The position numbers and the translations under genes were made by a program. Shown piece after piece: positions 43,572 through 51,421 of a DNA stretch of 64,000 bases (its first letter is position 1; every line of letters starts with the position of its first letter). The stretch lies in assembly GCF_029478665.1 (NCBI RefSeq), contig NZ_JARPQB010000002.1, positions 62,001 to 126,000 of the forward strand, given 5' to 3'. This DNA is from Pseudomonas entomophila. GTDB lineage: Bacteria > Pseudomonadota > Gammaproteobacteria > Pseudomonadales > Pseudomonadaceae. Under the pieces are notes generated by a model. The model was not told the DNA's origin. It saw only the letters and a list, made by a program, of their open reading frames with translations, and ran no database searches.

Positions 43572-43994
43572 ATGTCAGCGTATCTGCAGCGATTCGCCGA
43601 AGCCTTCGCCAGCCTTGACGGACAACGCCTCGACGCCCTGGGAACCCTGTACAGCGCAGATGTGACCTTCAGGGACCCACTGCACCAGATCCACGGCCTG
43701 CCCGCCTTGCGCGCCTACTTTACCCAGCTCTACGCCAACGCCCACGATATCCGCTACTCCTTTTCCAGCATTGATGAAGTGCGGCCCGGCCAAGGGTACC
43801 TGCAGTGGTCACTGCAGTTCCGCCATCCGCGCCTGGCCAACGGCCGGCCGATCCGCCTGCCGGGCTGCAGCTACCTGCGATGGCATGGCCGGGTTCACTT
43901 CCATCAGGACTACTTCGATGTCGGCGCCCTGCTCTACGAGCATGTTCCGGTCATGGGCGGCGCCATCCGCTGGCTCAAGGGGCGGCTGACATGA
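43572..43994 (+). CDS. SnoaL-like/NTF2-fold protein
   Basis: A 140-residue protein with the NTF2-like cone fold signature: an N-terminal helix (YLQRFAEAFASLDGQRLDALGTLYSADVTFRDPLHQIHG) and later strands with HQDYFDVGALLYEHVPVMGG. Family members are cyclases, hydrolases or ligand-binding proteins. It is the first gene of the light-operator operon and its stop overlaps the SDR start (ATGA). GGAG precedes ATG 43572. It may bind the lipid or isoprenoid intermediate of the pathway. Confidence 0.8.
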   Translation: MSAYLQRFAEAFASLDGQRLDALGTLYSADVTFRDPLHQIHGLPALRAYFTQLYANAHDIRYSFSSIDEVRPGQGYLQWSLQFRHPRLANGRPIRLPGCSYLRWHGRVHFHQDYFDVGALLYEHVPVMGGAIRWLKGRLT

Positions 43995-44743
43995 GCCGCT
44001 GCTGGTTGACCGGCGCCAGTAGCGGCATCGGCGCGGCGTTGGCCCGGCTCCTGCTCGAGCAAGGACACCACGTGGCCCTGGGCGCTCGTCGGCGCGACAG
44101 CCTGGTGCCTCTGATGGCGCAATACCCAGCGCAGGTACTGCTGGCCATCGGTGACCTGGATATGCCTGAGCACGTGGCGACTATTGCCGAGCAGATCACC
44201 CGACGCTGGGGTGCGCTCGACCTGGTGGTCCTCAACGCCGGCACCTGCGAGTACCTGGAGCCCGGGCAATTCGACCCGGCGCTGCTGGAGCGGGTGGTGC
44301 GCACCAACCTGTTCGCGGTCAGCCACTGCCTTGCCGCCGCCCTGCCACTGCTGCGGCTCGGCGAACGGCCACACCTGGTGGTGATGGGAAGCTCGGTCAC
44401 CTGGCTGGCCCTGCCACGCGCCGGTGCCTATGGCGCCTCCAAGGCGGCCGTGCGCTATCTGCTGGAATCGCTGCGCATTGACCTGGCCAACGAAGGAATC
44501 GATGCAACGCTTGTGAGTCCGGGTTTCGTCGACACCCCATTGACCCGGCGCAACGACTTTCCCATGCCCCAGCTCTGGAGTGCCGAGCACGCCGCCCTGC
44601 ACATCGCCGCGCGCCTGCCGCGGCGGCCCCAGGAGATCAATTTCCCCACCGCCTTCACCCTGCTGCTGCGCCTGCTTGGCGCGCTGCCGGTGCGCTGGCG
44701 GCTGAAGCTGGGCCAGCGCCTGGCGCGCAACCCGAAGGGCTAG
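43991..44743 (+). CDS. SDR-family oxidoreductase
   Basis: A classical short-chain dehydrogenase of 250 residues: TGASSGIG at residues 7-14, LNAGT (NAG motif) near 82, and the catalytic Ser/Tyr/Lys set in VVMGSSVTW and AYGASKAAV. The C-terminus ends with an LLLRLLGALPV helix and basic residues, so a loose membrane association is possible. It is the second gene of the light-type operon. Likely role: reduction or oxidation of a lipid-derived ketone or alcohol. Confidence 0.85.
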   Translation: MSRCWLTGASSGIGAALARLLLEQGHHVALGARRRDSLVPLMAQYPAQVLLAIGDLDMPEHVATIAEQITRRWGALDLVVLNAGTCEYLEPGQFDPALLERVVRTNLFAVSHCLAAALPLLRLGERPHLVVMGSSVTWLALPRAGAYGASKAAVRYLLESLRIDLANEGIDATLVSPGFVDTPLTRRNDFPMPQLWSAEHAALHIAARLPRRPQEINFPTAFTLLLRLLGALPVRWRLKLGQRLARNPKG

Positions 44744-44749
44744 ACCACC

Positions 44750-45997
44750 ATGCGCATCGCCATCATCGGCAGCGGCATCGCCGGCCTGACCTGCGCCTAC
44801 CTGCTGGCACGCCGGCACGAGGTGACGGTGTTCGAGGCGGCCGACTGGATCGGCGGGCATACCCATACCGTCGAGGTGGCATGGGGTGGCAGGCACTATG
44901 CGCTGGACACGGGTTTCATCGTCTTCAACGACCGGACCTATCCGCATTTCATCCGGCTGCTCGACCACCTGAATGTTGCATCGAGGCCCACCCAGATGAG
45001 TTTTTCCGTGCATGACCCGCTCACGGGCTTCGAGTACAACGGCCACTGCCTCGCCTCCCTCTTCGCCCAGCGTCGCAACGCGCTGTCTCCCGGCTTCTGG
45101 GGCATGCTGCGGGATATCCTGCGCTTCAACCGCCAGGCCAGCGCCGACCTTGACCAGCAGCGTATCGACGAGAGCACTTCCCTTGGCGATTACCTGCAAG
45201 TTCAAGGCTACGGGCAACGCTTCATCAAGCACTACATCGTGCCCATGGGCTCGGCAATCTGGTCGATGTCGCGCGCAGACATGCTGGCCTTCCCCTTGCG
45301 CTTCTTCATACGCTTCTGCCGCAACCATGGCCTGCTGTCCCTCACCCAGCGCCCGCAATGGCGGGTGATCGAGGGTGGCTCGCAGCGTTACGTCGAGGCA
45401 TTGTGCCGCACGTTTCCCGACCGAATCAGGCTCAACTGCCCCGTGCGCCGGGTCAGCCGCGACGACGGCGGCGTCACCCTGCTGGGCGGCGCTGGCACGG
45501 AGCGCTTCGACACGGTGGTGTTCGCCTGTCACAGCGACCAGGCCCTGGCCCTGCTGGAGTCACCCAGCCCGGAAGAACGCGCCGTGCTGGGCGCCATCAC
45601 CTACGCCAGCAACGCCGTGGTGCTGCACACCGACACCCGCTTGTTGCCGCACCGCCGCCGGGCGTGGGCAAGCTGGAACTACCGCCTCGGCGGCCCGGAG
45701 CAGGCGCCTGCCGCGCTGACCTACGACATGAACATCCTGCAGGGCATCGAAGCACCAGTGACCTTCTGCGTGAGCCTGAACCAAACCGCGCTGATCGACC
45801 CGGCTCAGATACTCGCCCGCTTCGACTATGCGCACCCGCAATACAGCCTCACGGCCCTTGCCGCCCAGGCCCGTCAGGGCGAATTGCAGGGGCCCCGGCA
45901 CAGCTATTTCTGCGGTGCCTACTGGGGCAACGGCTTCCACGAGGACGGCGTGCTCAGCGCGCTGAAGGTGGCCGAGTACTTTGGTGAGCGCCTGTGA
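44750..45997 (+). CDS. Flavin amine oxidase-like/NAD(P)-binding protein
   Basis: A 415-residue protein with N-terminal IAIIGSGIAGLTCAYLLARR, the Rossmann FAD-binding GxGxxG, and later FEAADWIGGHTH, a phytoene-desaturase/amine-oxidase type signature. The C-terminal part has YFCGAYWGNGFHEDGVLSAL, the second flavin-binding strand of the family. It probably oxidises or desaturates a hydrophobic substrate. It lies 6 bases after the SDR gene and overlaps the DUF1365 gene by 4 bases (GTGA). Homologues commonly sit beside DUF1365 and CFA-like genes in Pseudomonas. Confidence 0.85.
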   Translation: MRIAIIGSGIAGLTCAYLLARRHEVTVFEAADWIGGHTHTVEVAWGGRHYALDTGFIVFNDRTYPHFIRLLDHLNVASRPTQMSFSVHDPLTGFEYNGHCLASLFAQRRNALSPGFWGMLRDILRFNRQASADLDQQRIDESTSLGDYLQVQGYGQRFIKHYIVPMGSAIWSMSRADMLAFPLRFFIRFCRNHGLLSLTQRPQWRVIEGGSQRYVEALCRTFPDRIRLNCPVRRVSRDDGGVTLLGGAGTERFDTVVFACHSDQALALLESPSPEERAVLGAITYASNAVVLHTDTRLLPHRRRAWASWNYRLGGPEQAPAALTYDMNILQGIEAPVTFCVSLNQTALIDPAQILARFDYAHPQYSLTALAAQARQGELQGPRHSYFCGAYWGNGFHEDGVLSALKVAEYFGERL

Positions 45998-46803
45998 ACA
46001 GCTGCCTCTGCCGGGGCTGGGTCAGCCACCGCCGAATGACCCCGCGCGCCCATGCATTCCGCTACCGGATCGGCATGTTCTATGTGGACCTGGACGAACA
46101 ACCCCGGCTGCTTGGCCTTTCCCGTTGGCTCGGGCGCTCATGGTGGGCGCCGTTGAGCTGGCGCGAAACCGATTACCTCCCGGCACTGACCGGCCCGGGC
46201 CAACCGCTGGCCCAAGCGGCCCGCTCGCTGGTTGCCCAGGCCACCGGGCGGCCCCCCGAAGGCGCAGTGCACCTGCTCACCCAGCCGCGCTGCTGGGGGC
46301 TGTCGTTCAATCCGGTAAGTTTCTACTTCTGCCATGACCACGATGAACACCTGGCGGCAATCCTGCTGGAAGTACGCAACACGCCCTGGCGCGAACGTTT
46401 CCACTATGTGCTGCCGGTGAACGGTGACCCTGCACGCCCGTTCGCCATGGCCAAGGCCCTGCATGTCTCGCCGTTCATGCCAATGGACATGGAGTACCGC
46501 CTGCGTTTCCTGCTCGATGCCCAGCGCATACGCATCCACATGGAGAATTGGCATGCCGGGCAGCAGGTATTCGCGGCCGACCTGGCACTGCACCGCCAGC
46601 CACTGGATCGCGCAACCCTGCACCAGCACATCCTGGGCTTTCCATGGATGAGCCTGCGCACCCTTTTGGCGATCTACTGGCAGGCCCTGCGCCTGCTGCT
46701 CAAACGCATCCCTGTCCACAACCACGCCGCCAGCCAGGGCAACCTGGAGCCCGGCCATCCCAGCGAGGAGCCCGATCATGCCCGATCCGACCCTGAGCGT
46801 TAG
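45994..46803 (+). CDS. DUF1365 family protein
   Basis: A 269-residue protein from a GTG start that overlaps the preceding stop. The opening RGWVSHRRMTPRAHAFRYRIGMFYVDLDE has the conserved His-Arg-Arg...Pro...His...Phe-Tyr pattern. Later FNPVSFYFCHD and NTPWRERFHYVLPV are the other conserved DUF1365 segments. Function is not established; members co-occur with CFA-synthase-like methyltransferases and flavin oxidases in lipid-modifying operons. Its 3' end overlaps the next gene by 26 bases. The tail is hydrophilic and probably disordered. Confidence 0.85.
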   Translation: MNSCLCRGWVSHRRMTPRAHAFRYRIGMFYVDLDEQPRLLGLSRWLGRSWWAPLSWRETDYLPALTGPGQPLAQAARSLVAQATGRPPEGAVHLLTQPRCWGLSFNPVSFYFCHDHDEHLAAILLEVRNTPWRERFHYVLPVNGDPARPFAMAKALHVSPFMPMDMEYRLRFLLDAQRIRIHMENWHAGQQVFAADLALHRQPLDRATLHQHILGFPWMSLRTLLAIYWQALRLLLKRIPVHNHAASQGNLEPGHPSEEPDHARSDPER

Positions 46804-48037
46804 CAAGTCGGCGGGGCTGAGCCCATGGCTGGGTGGGCTGGCCAGGGTGGCCGTGCTGGCCCACCTGCGTCACCTGCGTCATGGCCACCTGCGGCTGGTC
46901 GACGGCGGGCGGCAATGGGCGTTCGGTGACCCCGCCAGCCCCTTGCAGGCCGAAGTGGAGATCCTCGACGACACGGCCTGGGGCCTGGTGGCCAGCAATG
47001 GCTCGATCGGCTCAGGGGAGGCATACATCCACGGTTACTGGCGCAGCCCGGACCTGGCAGCCGTCACCCGCCTGTTCGTTGCCAACCTGGAGGTGCTCGA
47101 CGCCATGGAAGGCGGGCTGGCACGCCTCGGGCGCCCGCTCCTGCGCCTGCTGCACCGGCTCAACCGCAACAGCCGGCGCGGAGCCCGGCGCAACATCATG
47201 GCGCACTACGACCTGGGCAACGCCCTGTTCGAGCGGTTGCTCGACCCGACCATGATGTATTCGGCGGCGCAGTTCGACAGCCACGAGCAACCCCTGGAAC
47301 AGGCCCAGTTGAACAAGCTGGAACGTATCTGCCGGAAGCTCGAACTCAAGCCCCACGAGCACTTGCTGGAAATTGGCAGCGGCTGGGGCAGCCTGGCCAT
47401 TCACGCCGCCACCCGCCACGGCTGCCGTGTCACCACCACGACCCTCTCTACGGCGCAATACGCGTACACCCTCGAGCGGGTGCGCCGGCTTGGCCTGGAG
47501 CAACGGATCACGGTGCTGTGCGAGGACTACCGCGCACTGCGGGGGCGCTTCGACAAGCTGGTGTCGATCGAGATGATCGAGGCGGTCGGCCACCGTTTCC
47601 TGCCCACCTACTTCCGCCAGTGCGCCGCGCTGCTCAAGGACGATGGCCTGATGCTGCTGCAGGCCATCACCATCCGCGACCAGCGCTACGCCCAGGCACG
47701 GCGCTCGGTGGACTTCATCCAGCGCTACATTTTCCCCGGTGGCGCACTTCCGTCGTTGAGCGTGCTGCTCACCACCGCCAGCCGGCAGACCACGCTGAAC
47801 CTGGTCCACCTCGAAGACTTCGGCCTGGACTATGCGCGCACCCTGCGCCACTGGCGCGACAACCTGCGCCAGGCGCGCACCGCGCTGACGGAGCTGGGCT
47901 ACGACGACACCTTCCAACGCCTGTGGGAGTTCTACCTGTGCTATTGCCAGGGTGGCTTCGAAGAGCGCGCCATTGGTGTGGCGCAGTTGCTGTGGGCGGC
48001 GCCAACGGCACGTCGGGCGCCGTTGCCGCGCGGCTGA
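46778..48037 (+). CDS. CFA-synthase-like SAM-dependent methyltransferase
   Basis: A 419-residue protein of the cyclopropane-fatty-acyl-phospholipid synthase family (PF02353). The SAM site is EIGSGWGSLAIHAA (about residue 199) and HYDLGNALFERLLDP is the conserved lipid-binding helix region. Two E. coli Cfa active-site residues are substituted: Cys139 (MQYSCAY) is Ala163 here (MMYSAAQF), and His266 (LLHTIG) is Gln295 (LLQAIT), while the IEAVG Glu is kept. It is therefore probably a specialised paralogue that adds methyl groups to unsaturated acyl chains without ordinary cyclopropanation, not a housekeeping cfa. It is the fifth gene of the light-type operon. Confidence 0.85.
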   Translation: MPDPTLSVSKSAGLSPWLGGLARVAVLAHLRHLRHGHLRLVDGGRQWAFGDPASPLQAEVEILDDTAWGLVASNGSIGSGEAYIHGYWRSPDLAAVTRLFVANLEVLDAMEGGLARLGRPLLRLLHRLNRNSRRGARRNIMAHYDLGNALFERLLDPTMMYSAAQFDSHEQPLEQAQLNKLERICRKLELKPHEHLLEIGSGWGSLAIHAATRHGCRVTTTTLSTAQYAYTLERVRRLGLEQRITVLCEDYRALRGRFDKLVSIEMIEAVGHRFLPTYFRQCAALLKDDGLMLLQAITIRDQRYAQARRSVDFIQRYIFPGGALPSLSVLLTTASRQTTLNLVHLEDFGLDYARTLRHWRDNLRQARTALTELGYDDTFQRLWEFYLCYCQGGFEERAIGVAQLLWAAPTARRAPLPRG

Positions 48038-48038
48038 A

Positions 48039-48521
48039 ATGGAGCGCCGCTGGCTGATCGGCAACGCCCTGTGGTTGCAGGCTGGCTGGTGGGGGTGCGT
48101 GCTCGGCGCTCGCTGGCCTTGGTTGCTGCTGGTGGTGCCGTGCGGCCTGGCCCTGCACCTGTGGCATTGCCCGCAGCGCGGCGAAGAAGTGCGTGCGCTG
48201 ATGCGGGTGGCCCCGGCTGGCTGCTTGCTCGACAGCTTGCTGGGCGCACTGGGGGTGTTTCGTTTCGAGCAGTGGCCCCTGCCCCTGTGGCTGGCATTGC
48301 TATGGCTGGTATTCGCCAGTGGACTGCGCCATTGCCTGGCTTGGGCAGCGCACCCTGGATGGCGGGCGACCATGCTGGGGCTGGTCGCTGGGCCGTCGAC
48401 CTATCTGGCCGGCGCCGGGCTGGCCGGTGTCGATTTGCCATTAGGGTCTTGCGGCACGGCCCTGCTGCTGGCGCCGGTCTGGGCATTGGCCCTGCCCCTT
48501 GCATTGCGCCTGGCACTGTAG
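48039..48521 (+). CDS. DUF2878 integral membrane protein
   Basis: A 160-residue protein with about five hydrophobic segments (for example AGWWGCVLGARWPWLLLVVPCGLAL, LWLALLWLVFASG and LLLAPVWALALPLALRLAL). The opening MERRWLIGNALWLQAGWWG fits the DUF2878 family. Its ATG is immediately after the methyltransferase stop, in a seamless operon. Probably inner-membrane, with an unknown role linked to the lipid modification carried out by its neighbours. Confidence 0.75.
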   Translation: MERRWLIGNALWLQAGWWGCVLGARWPWLLLVVPCGLALHLWHCPQRGEEVRALMRVAPAGCLLDSLLGALGVFRFEQWPLPLWLALLWLVFASGLRHCLAWAAHPGWRATMLGLVAGPSTYLAGAGLAGVDLPLGSCGTALLLAPVWALALPLALRLAL

Positions 48522-48558
48522 CCACGCGCACGTTCGGCGGTGTCAATGGAATGCCCAA

Positions 48559-48963
48559 TCAAGAGAGCCAGCCTCTCAACGTCGCTGGCATGTCCACCGT
48601 GATCTTGGTTGCGGCGCAGATGCACACATGGGTCACCGAACACCGGAAGGCGGGCTGGCCATCCTCCACGCGCCCCTCGACCAGGAAGGTAAACGAACTG
48701 CTCCCCAATTTTTCAACGCTGACTTTGATGTGCAGAACATCGTCCCATGTCACGGGGCTCAGCAGTTCCAATGACATGGCTCGCACGGGCGGCAGGATAT
48801 CAAGCGCCATGAGGTTCCTGAGCCCAGGCGCCCCGGCCCAGGTGTCCAGTGCCGAGTAGATCGCTTCGACGACGAAAAATGAGTATTGAGGCGTGTAGAC
48901 AACCCCGGCGGGGTCGCAATCGCCGAATAGCACCGCGCGGGTGACAACGATGGGAGTAGGCAT
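48559..48963 (-). CDS. 4-hydroxybenzoyl-CoA thioesterase-like hot-dog protein
   Basis: A 134-residue protein. The N-terminal FGDCDPAGVVYTPQY matches the 4HBT active-site signature, with catalytic Asp in the D-x-D-x-x-G-x-V-Y-x(3)-Y pattern. It would hydrolyse an acyl-CoA or acyl-ACP thioester. It converges on the light-type operon and diverges, across a 435-bp A+T-rich region, from the FAAL/ACP/desaturase operon, so it may serve that pathway (a third thioesterase there). Confidence 0.8.
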   Translation of the reverse strand: MPTPIVVTRAVLFGDCDPAGVVYTPQYSFFVVEAIYSALDTWAGAPGLRNLMALDILPPVRAMSLELLSPVTWDDVLHIKVSVEKLGSSSFTFLVEGRVEDGQPAFRCSVTHVCICAATKITVDMPATLRGWLS

Positions 48964-49398
48964 AAGGAAACCTTGCTAAAGCGTAAATATAATCAAAGCC
49001 AAATGCGCATTGCTATCGAAAAGTACAATACCCACTGCTCCACAGAAAAAATTTCAACAAATTTAAGCGAACGCCTCGAAGGATACCAGCCTCTCCATTC
49101 GAGTGCTTTTACCCCCGAAAATATTCACTTGAAATAATAATGACGGGAAACCTGAAACAATGGTCCCAATTAACCTGAAACAATAGTTCCAACTCGCACG
49201 CATTCTCTTATCATGATCGACGGCACAAATCTACAAGTCACCCGCATTTCATGACATTGCATTCATTGAGATGATCGATATACTTCGTCGCGCCGCCAAT
49301 ACCACCAAAACTTTCCGCCGCAACATAAAGTGGATTGCCGCGCAGACGCCGGCGCACCTTGTGCCAACATGGAGATTCGAGTTTTGCAAGGGACATCT
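48964..49398. promoter_or_regulatory. 435-bp divergent promoter region with tandem 23-bp direct repeats
   Basis: No gene is visible. The region is markedly A+T-rich for this genome. Two near-identical direct repeats, consensus CCTGAAACAATrGTyCCAA, lie at about 49149-49169 and 49172-49192 with a 23-base period, about two helical turns. Each contains a rough dyad (TGAAACAATGG / CCAATTAACC). They may be operators for the divergent thioesterase and desaturase genes. Confidence 0.55.
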
Positions 49399-50580
49399 AT
49401 GAATATCTTTTATCTTTACTCTGGAACGGAAAACACCACGACCATCTCGTTGGTTGATCGCAAGGGTTATGTTGTTATTGAAAAAGCTATTCATCAGTTC
49501 GTCAGCGAATATTCAGCGGCGCGCGGCGAGTGCTGCGTCATCCTGATAGCCTCCGACCAACTCGCGGATGTAGAGCAGGTATTGGAAGCCCTCAAAAACC
49601 CGGGTTTGCTGGTGAGCACCCGCGCCGTGCTGCTCAGTGATGCCCCTGACGTTTGCGCGCTGGGAGACTCGGTAAAATACGACGTACAAGATGTAATCTC
49701 GCCGCGTTCAACGCTCGCCGACATAGAAAAAGTCATAGAAAAAGCGATTTTTGCCTTTACCACCCTGCAGTCCAAGCACAACATCAAAGAGTTCTACCTG
49801 GACAACAAGTTCAATGAAGTCTTCGACTGGTTTGAACAGTCGCGTTGGGAGTGGTCCGAAATCGGTGACTTTTCCGATATCGACCGTAGCCTGTTGACGG
49901 ATGAAGACATTCAGTTGCTGCACGACGGTGCCGTGGTCGAACACACCACCTTGCCGGGGTCGCATAACTTTCTCAATGAATGGCGCGATGAATTCGGCTT
50001 CTCCACCTGGTCGTTGATGTGGGGGGCGGAAGAGGCACGCCATGCGCTGGTCCAGGCAAAGTATCTCAAGCACCTGGGGATCGAGGTCAGGTCCAAGCAC
50101 GCCATGTTTACCCGCAAGCCTTATGAAGTGGGTGACTACCCGTCGGCCACCTTGATGATGAACGTGATTTCCGAATACCGCGCGGCCAACTATTACAGCC
50201 AGCGGGCACACCGCACCCAGGAGCCCACGCTGAAGAAAATCTGGCGGTTGTTGAGCAAAGATGAAGCACGCCATGCGAAAGCGTTTTATATCTTCTGCAA
50301 AGAACTCTGTGATGAAAACGATACCAACTTGTTGGAAGCGCTGAAGATGGCCTATGTCTGGTTGATCGATGCCGACTACGGGGTCAAGCATCCGGCTGGA
50401 CTGTTCTTCCCCAATGCCGACTCGCCGGATTCGGTCAAAACCATCGAGCAGGATGTTGTCGGCGACAACGACAACGAACGTGGCGATGCCTTTGTCTACC
50501 GGGCACTGCGCAACTTGACCGGCAACAAGGACATCATCGACACGCGCTCTTTGAAAAATGAAATTCGCGCCAGAATGTAG
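49399..50580 (+). CDS. Ferritin-like diiron acyl-ACP desaturase with an N-terminal receiver-like domain
   Basis: A 393-residue protein. Residues about 1-115 look like a degenerate CheY-type receiver: ECCVILIASDQ, TRAVLLSDAP and DVISPRSTLADIEKVIEKAI follow the beta-alpha rhythm of receivers, but the usual phosphoacceptor and Lys context is not preserved. Residues about 130-393 are a ferritin-like helical bundle. All six carboxylate/His ligands of plant-type acyl-ACP desaturases can be placed: Glu181, Glu212 and His215 (EEARH), Glu259 (SEYRAANY), Glu289 and His292 (DEARH). It would insert a double bond, or hydroxylate, an acyl chain on the ACP encoded two genes on. AGGG precedes ATG 49399; the in-frame start at 49330 lacks a site and homologous sequence. 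Confidence 0.78.
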   Translation: MNIFYLYSGTENTTTISLVDRKGYVVIEKAIHQFVSEYSAARGECCVILIASDQLADVEQVLEALKNPGLLVSTRAVLLSDAPDVCALGDSVKYDVQDVISPRSTLADIEKVIEKAIFAFTTLQSKHNIKEFYLDNKFNEVFDWFEQSRWEWSEIGDFSDIDRSLLTDEDIQLLHDGAVVEHTTLPGSHNFLNEWRDEFGFSTWSLMWGAEEARHALVQAKYLKHLGIEVRSKHAMFTRKPYEVGDYPSATLMMNVISEYRAANYYSQRAHRTQEPTLKKIWRLLSKDEARHAKAFYIFCKELCDENDTNLLEALKMAYVWLIDADYGVKHPAGLFFPNADSPDSVKTIEQDVVGDNDNERGDAFVYRALRNLTGNKDIIDTRSLKNEIRARM

Positions 50581-50589
50581 GGCCTATCA

Positions 50590-51102
50590 ATGAGCGCAAG
50601 CCTGAATGAAACATGGGACAGTCGTTCGAACTGTTTCGGTTGCAGCGAAACCAATGATATCGGCCTGAAGCTCAGCTTCGACGATCACGCCACGCACGTC
50701 AGCACCCCTCTCCTGCTGGGTCGCGCCTATGAGTCTTACCCCGGCATTGTTCACGGCGGCATTGTCTCCACCGTGCTCGATGAATGCATGGGCAGAGCCA
50801 TCATGGTGTTCACGGGAAAGATGGCCGTCACGATGGGGCTGCGTGTCAGGTTCATCGGCATCTGCGAGTCCGATCGCCCCTACCAGGCCAGCGGGCACAT
50901 TCTCTCGACCGTGGGCAACATCATCAAGGCCGAGGCACGCATCGTGACGGCCGACGGCCACTTGATCGCCATTGGCGAGGCGTCCTGGATGGTCATCGAA
51001 GCCGCCGATGCGTTGAGTGGAAAGAGCAAGGTCCCGCCTAGGACCTTGGGATACATAAAACAGGAGTTGGATAAAAATGGAGCATGTTGTGAACGAACTT
51101 GA
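50590..51102 (+). CDS. PaaI/THEM4-like hot-dog thioesterase
   Basis: A 170-residue protein with NCFGCSETNDIGLKLSF and PGIVHGGIVSTVLDECMG, the hot-dog helix with Gly-Gly and the catalytic Asp of PaaI-like thioesterases. It would cleave or transfer acyl chains from the partner ACP or CoA. It lies 9 bases after the desaturase gene and overlaps the ACP start by 26 bases, so it is translated together with them. Confidence 0.85.
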   Translation: MSASLNETWDSRSNCFGCSETNDIGLKLSFDDHATHVSTPLLLGRAYESYPGIVHGGIVSTVLDECMGRAIMVFTGKMAVTMGLRVRFIGICESDRPYQASGHILSTVGNIIKAEARIVTADGHLIAIGEASWMVIEAADALSGKSKVPPRTLGYIKQELDKNGACCERT

Positions 51103-51349
51103 ACTGGATATCTTCCAGATCATCACTCGGGTTGTCGGCCTCCAGGACGATGGGGTTTCGAAGGAAACCAGCATCCGCGGGCTGGGCATCACCTCGATGA
51201 AAATCGTCGAAATGATCCTGCTCATCGAGAAGAAGTACGGCATCGAACTGCCTGACGATGCCACCTACACCATTGACACAGCGTCCCAACTCGTGGATTG
51301 CGTCCGCCAACTGATCAACGAGAAAAACGCCCAGCCCGTCGAGGCTTGA
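51077..51349 (+). CDS. Stand-alone acyl carrier protein
   Basis: A 90-residue carrier protein. The phosphopantetheine site is the Ser in LGITSMKIVEMILLIEKKYG (a divergent form of DSL). Length and helical layout fit type II ACPs. Its gene overlaps the preceding thioesterase gene by 26 bases and is followed 72 bases later by the fatty acyl-AMP ligase, the typical partner that loads such carriers. It is the probable platform for the diiron desaturase. Confidence 0.85.
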   Translation: MEHVVNELELDIFQIITRVVGLQDDGVSKETSIRGLGITSMKIVEMILLIEKKYGIELPDDATYTIDTASQLVDCVRQLINEKNAQPVEA

Positions 51350-51421
51350 GCCACGCCAAACGTGTCTGGTCACGTCGGCCGATGCGACCAGACGCAGGCG
51401 CGTGATCGATCAAGGAATGAT

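Noticed and set aside
43934-45532. 532-codon minus-strand frame
   Set aside because: Opposes the SDR and flavin oxidase genes, which have clear motifs and operon overlaps.
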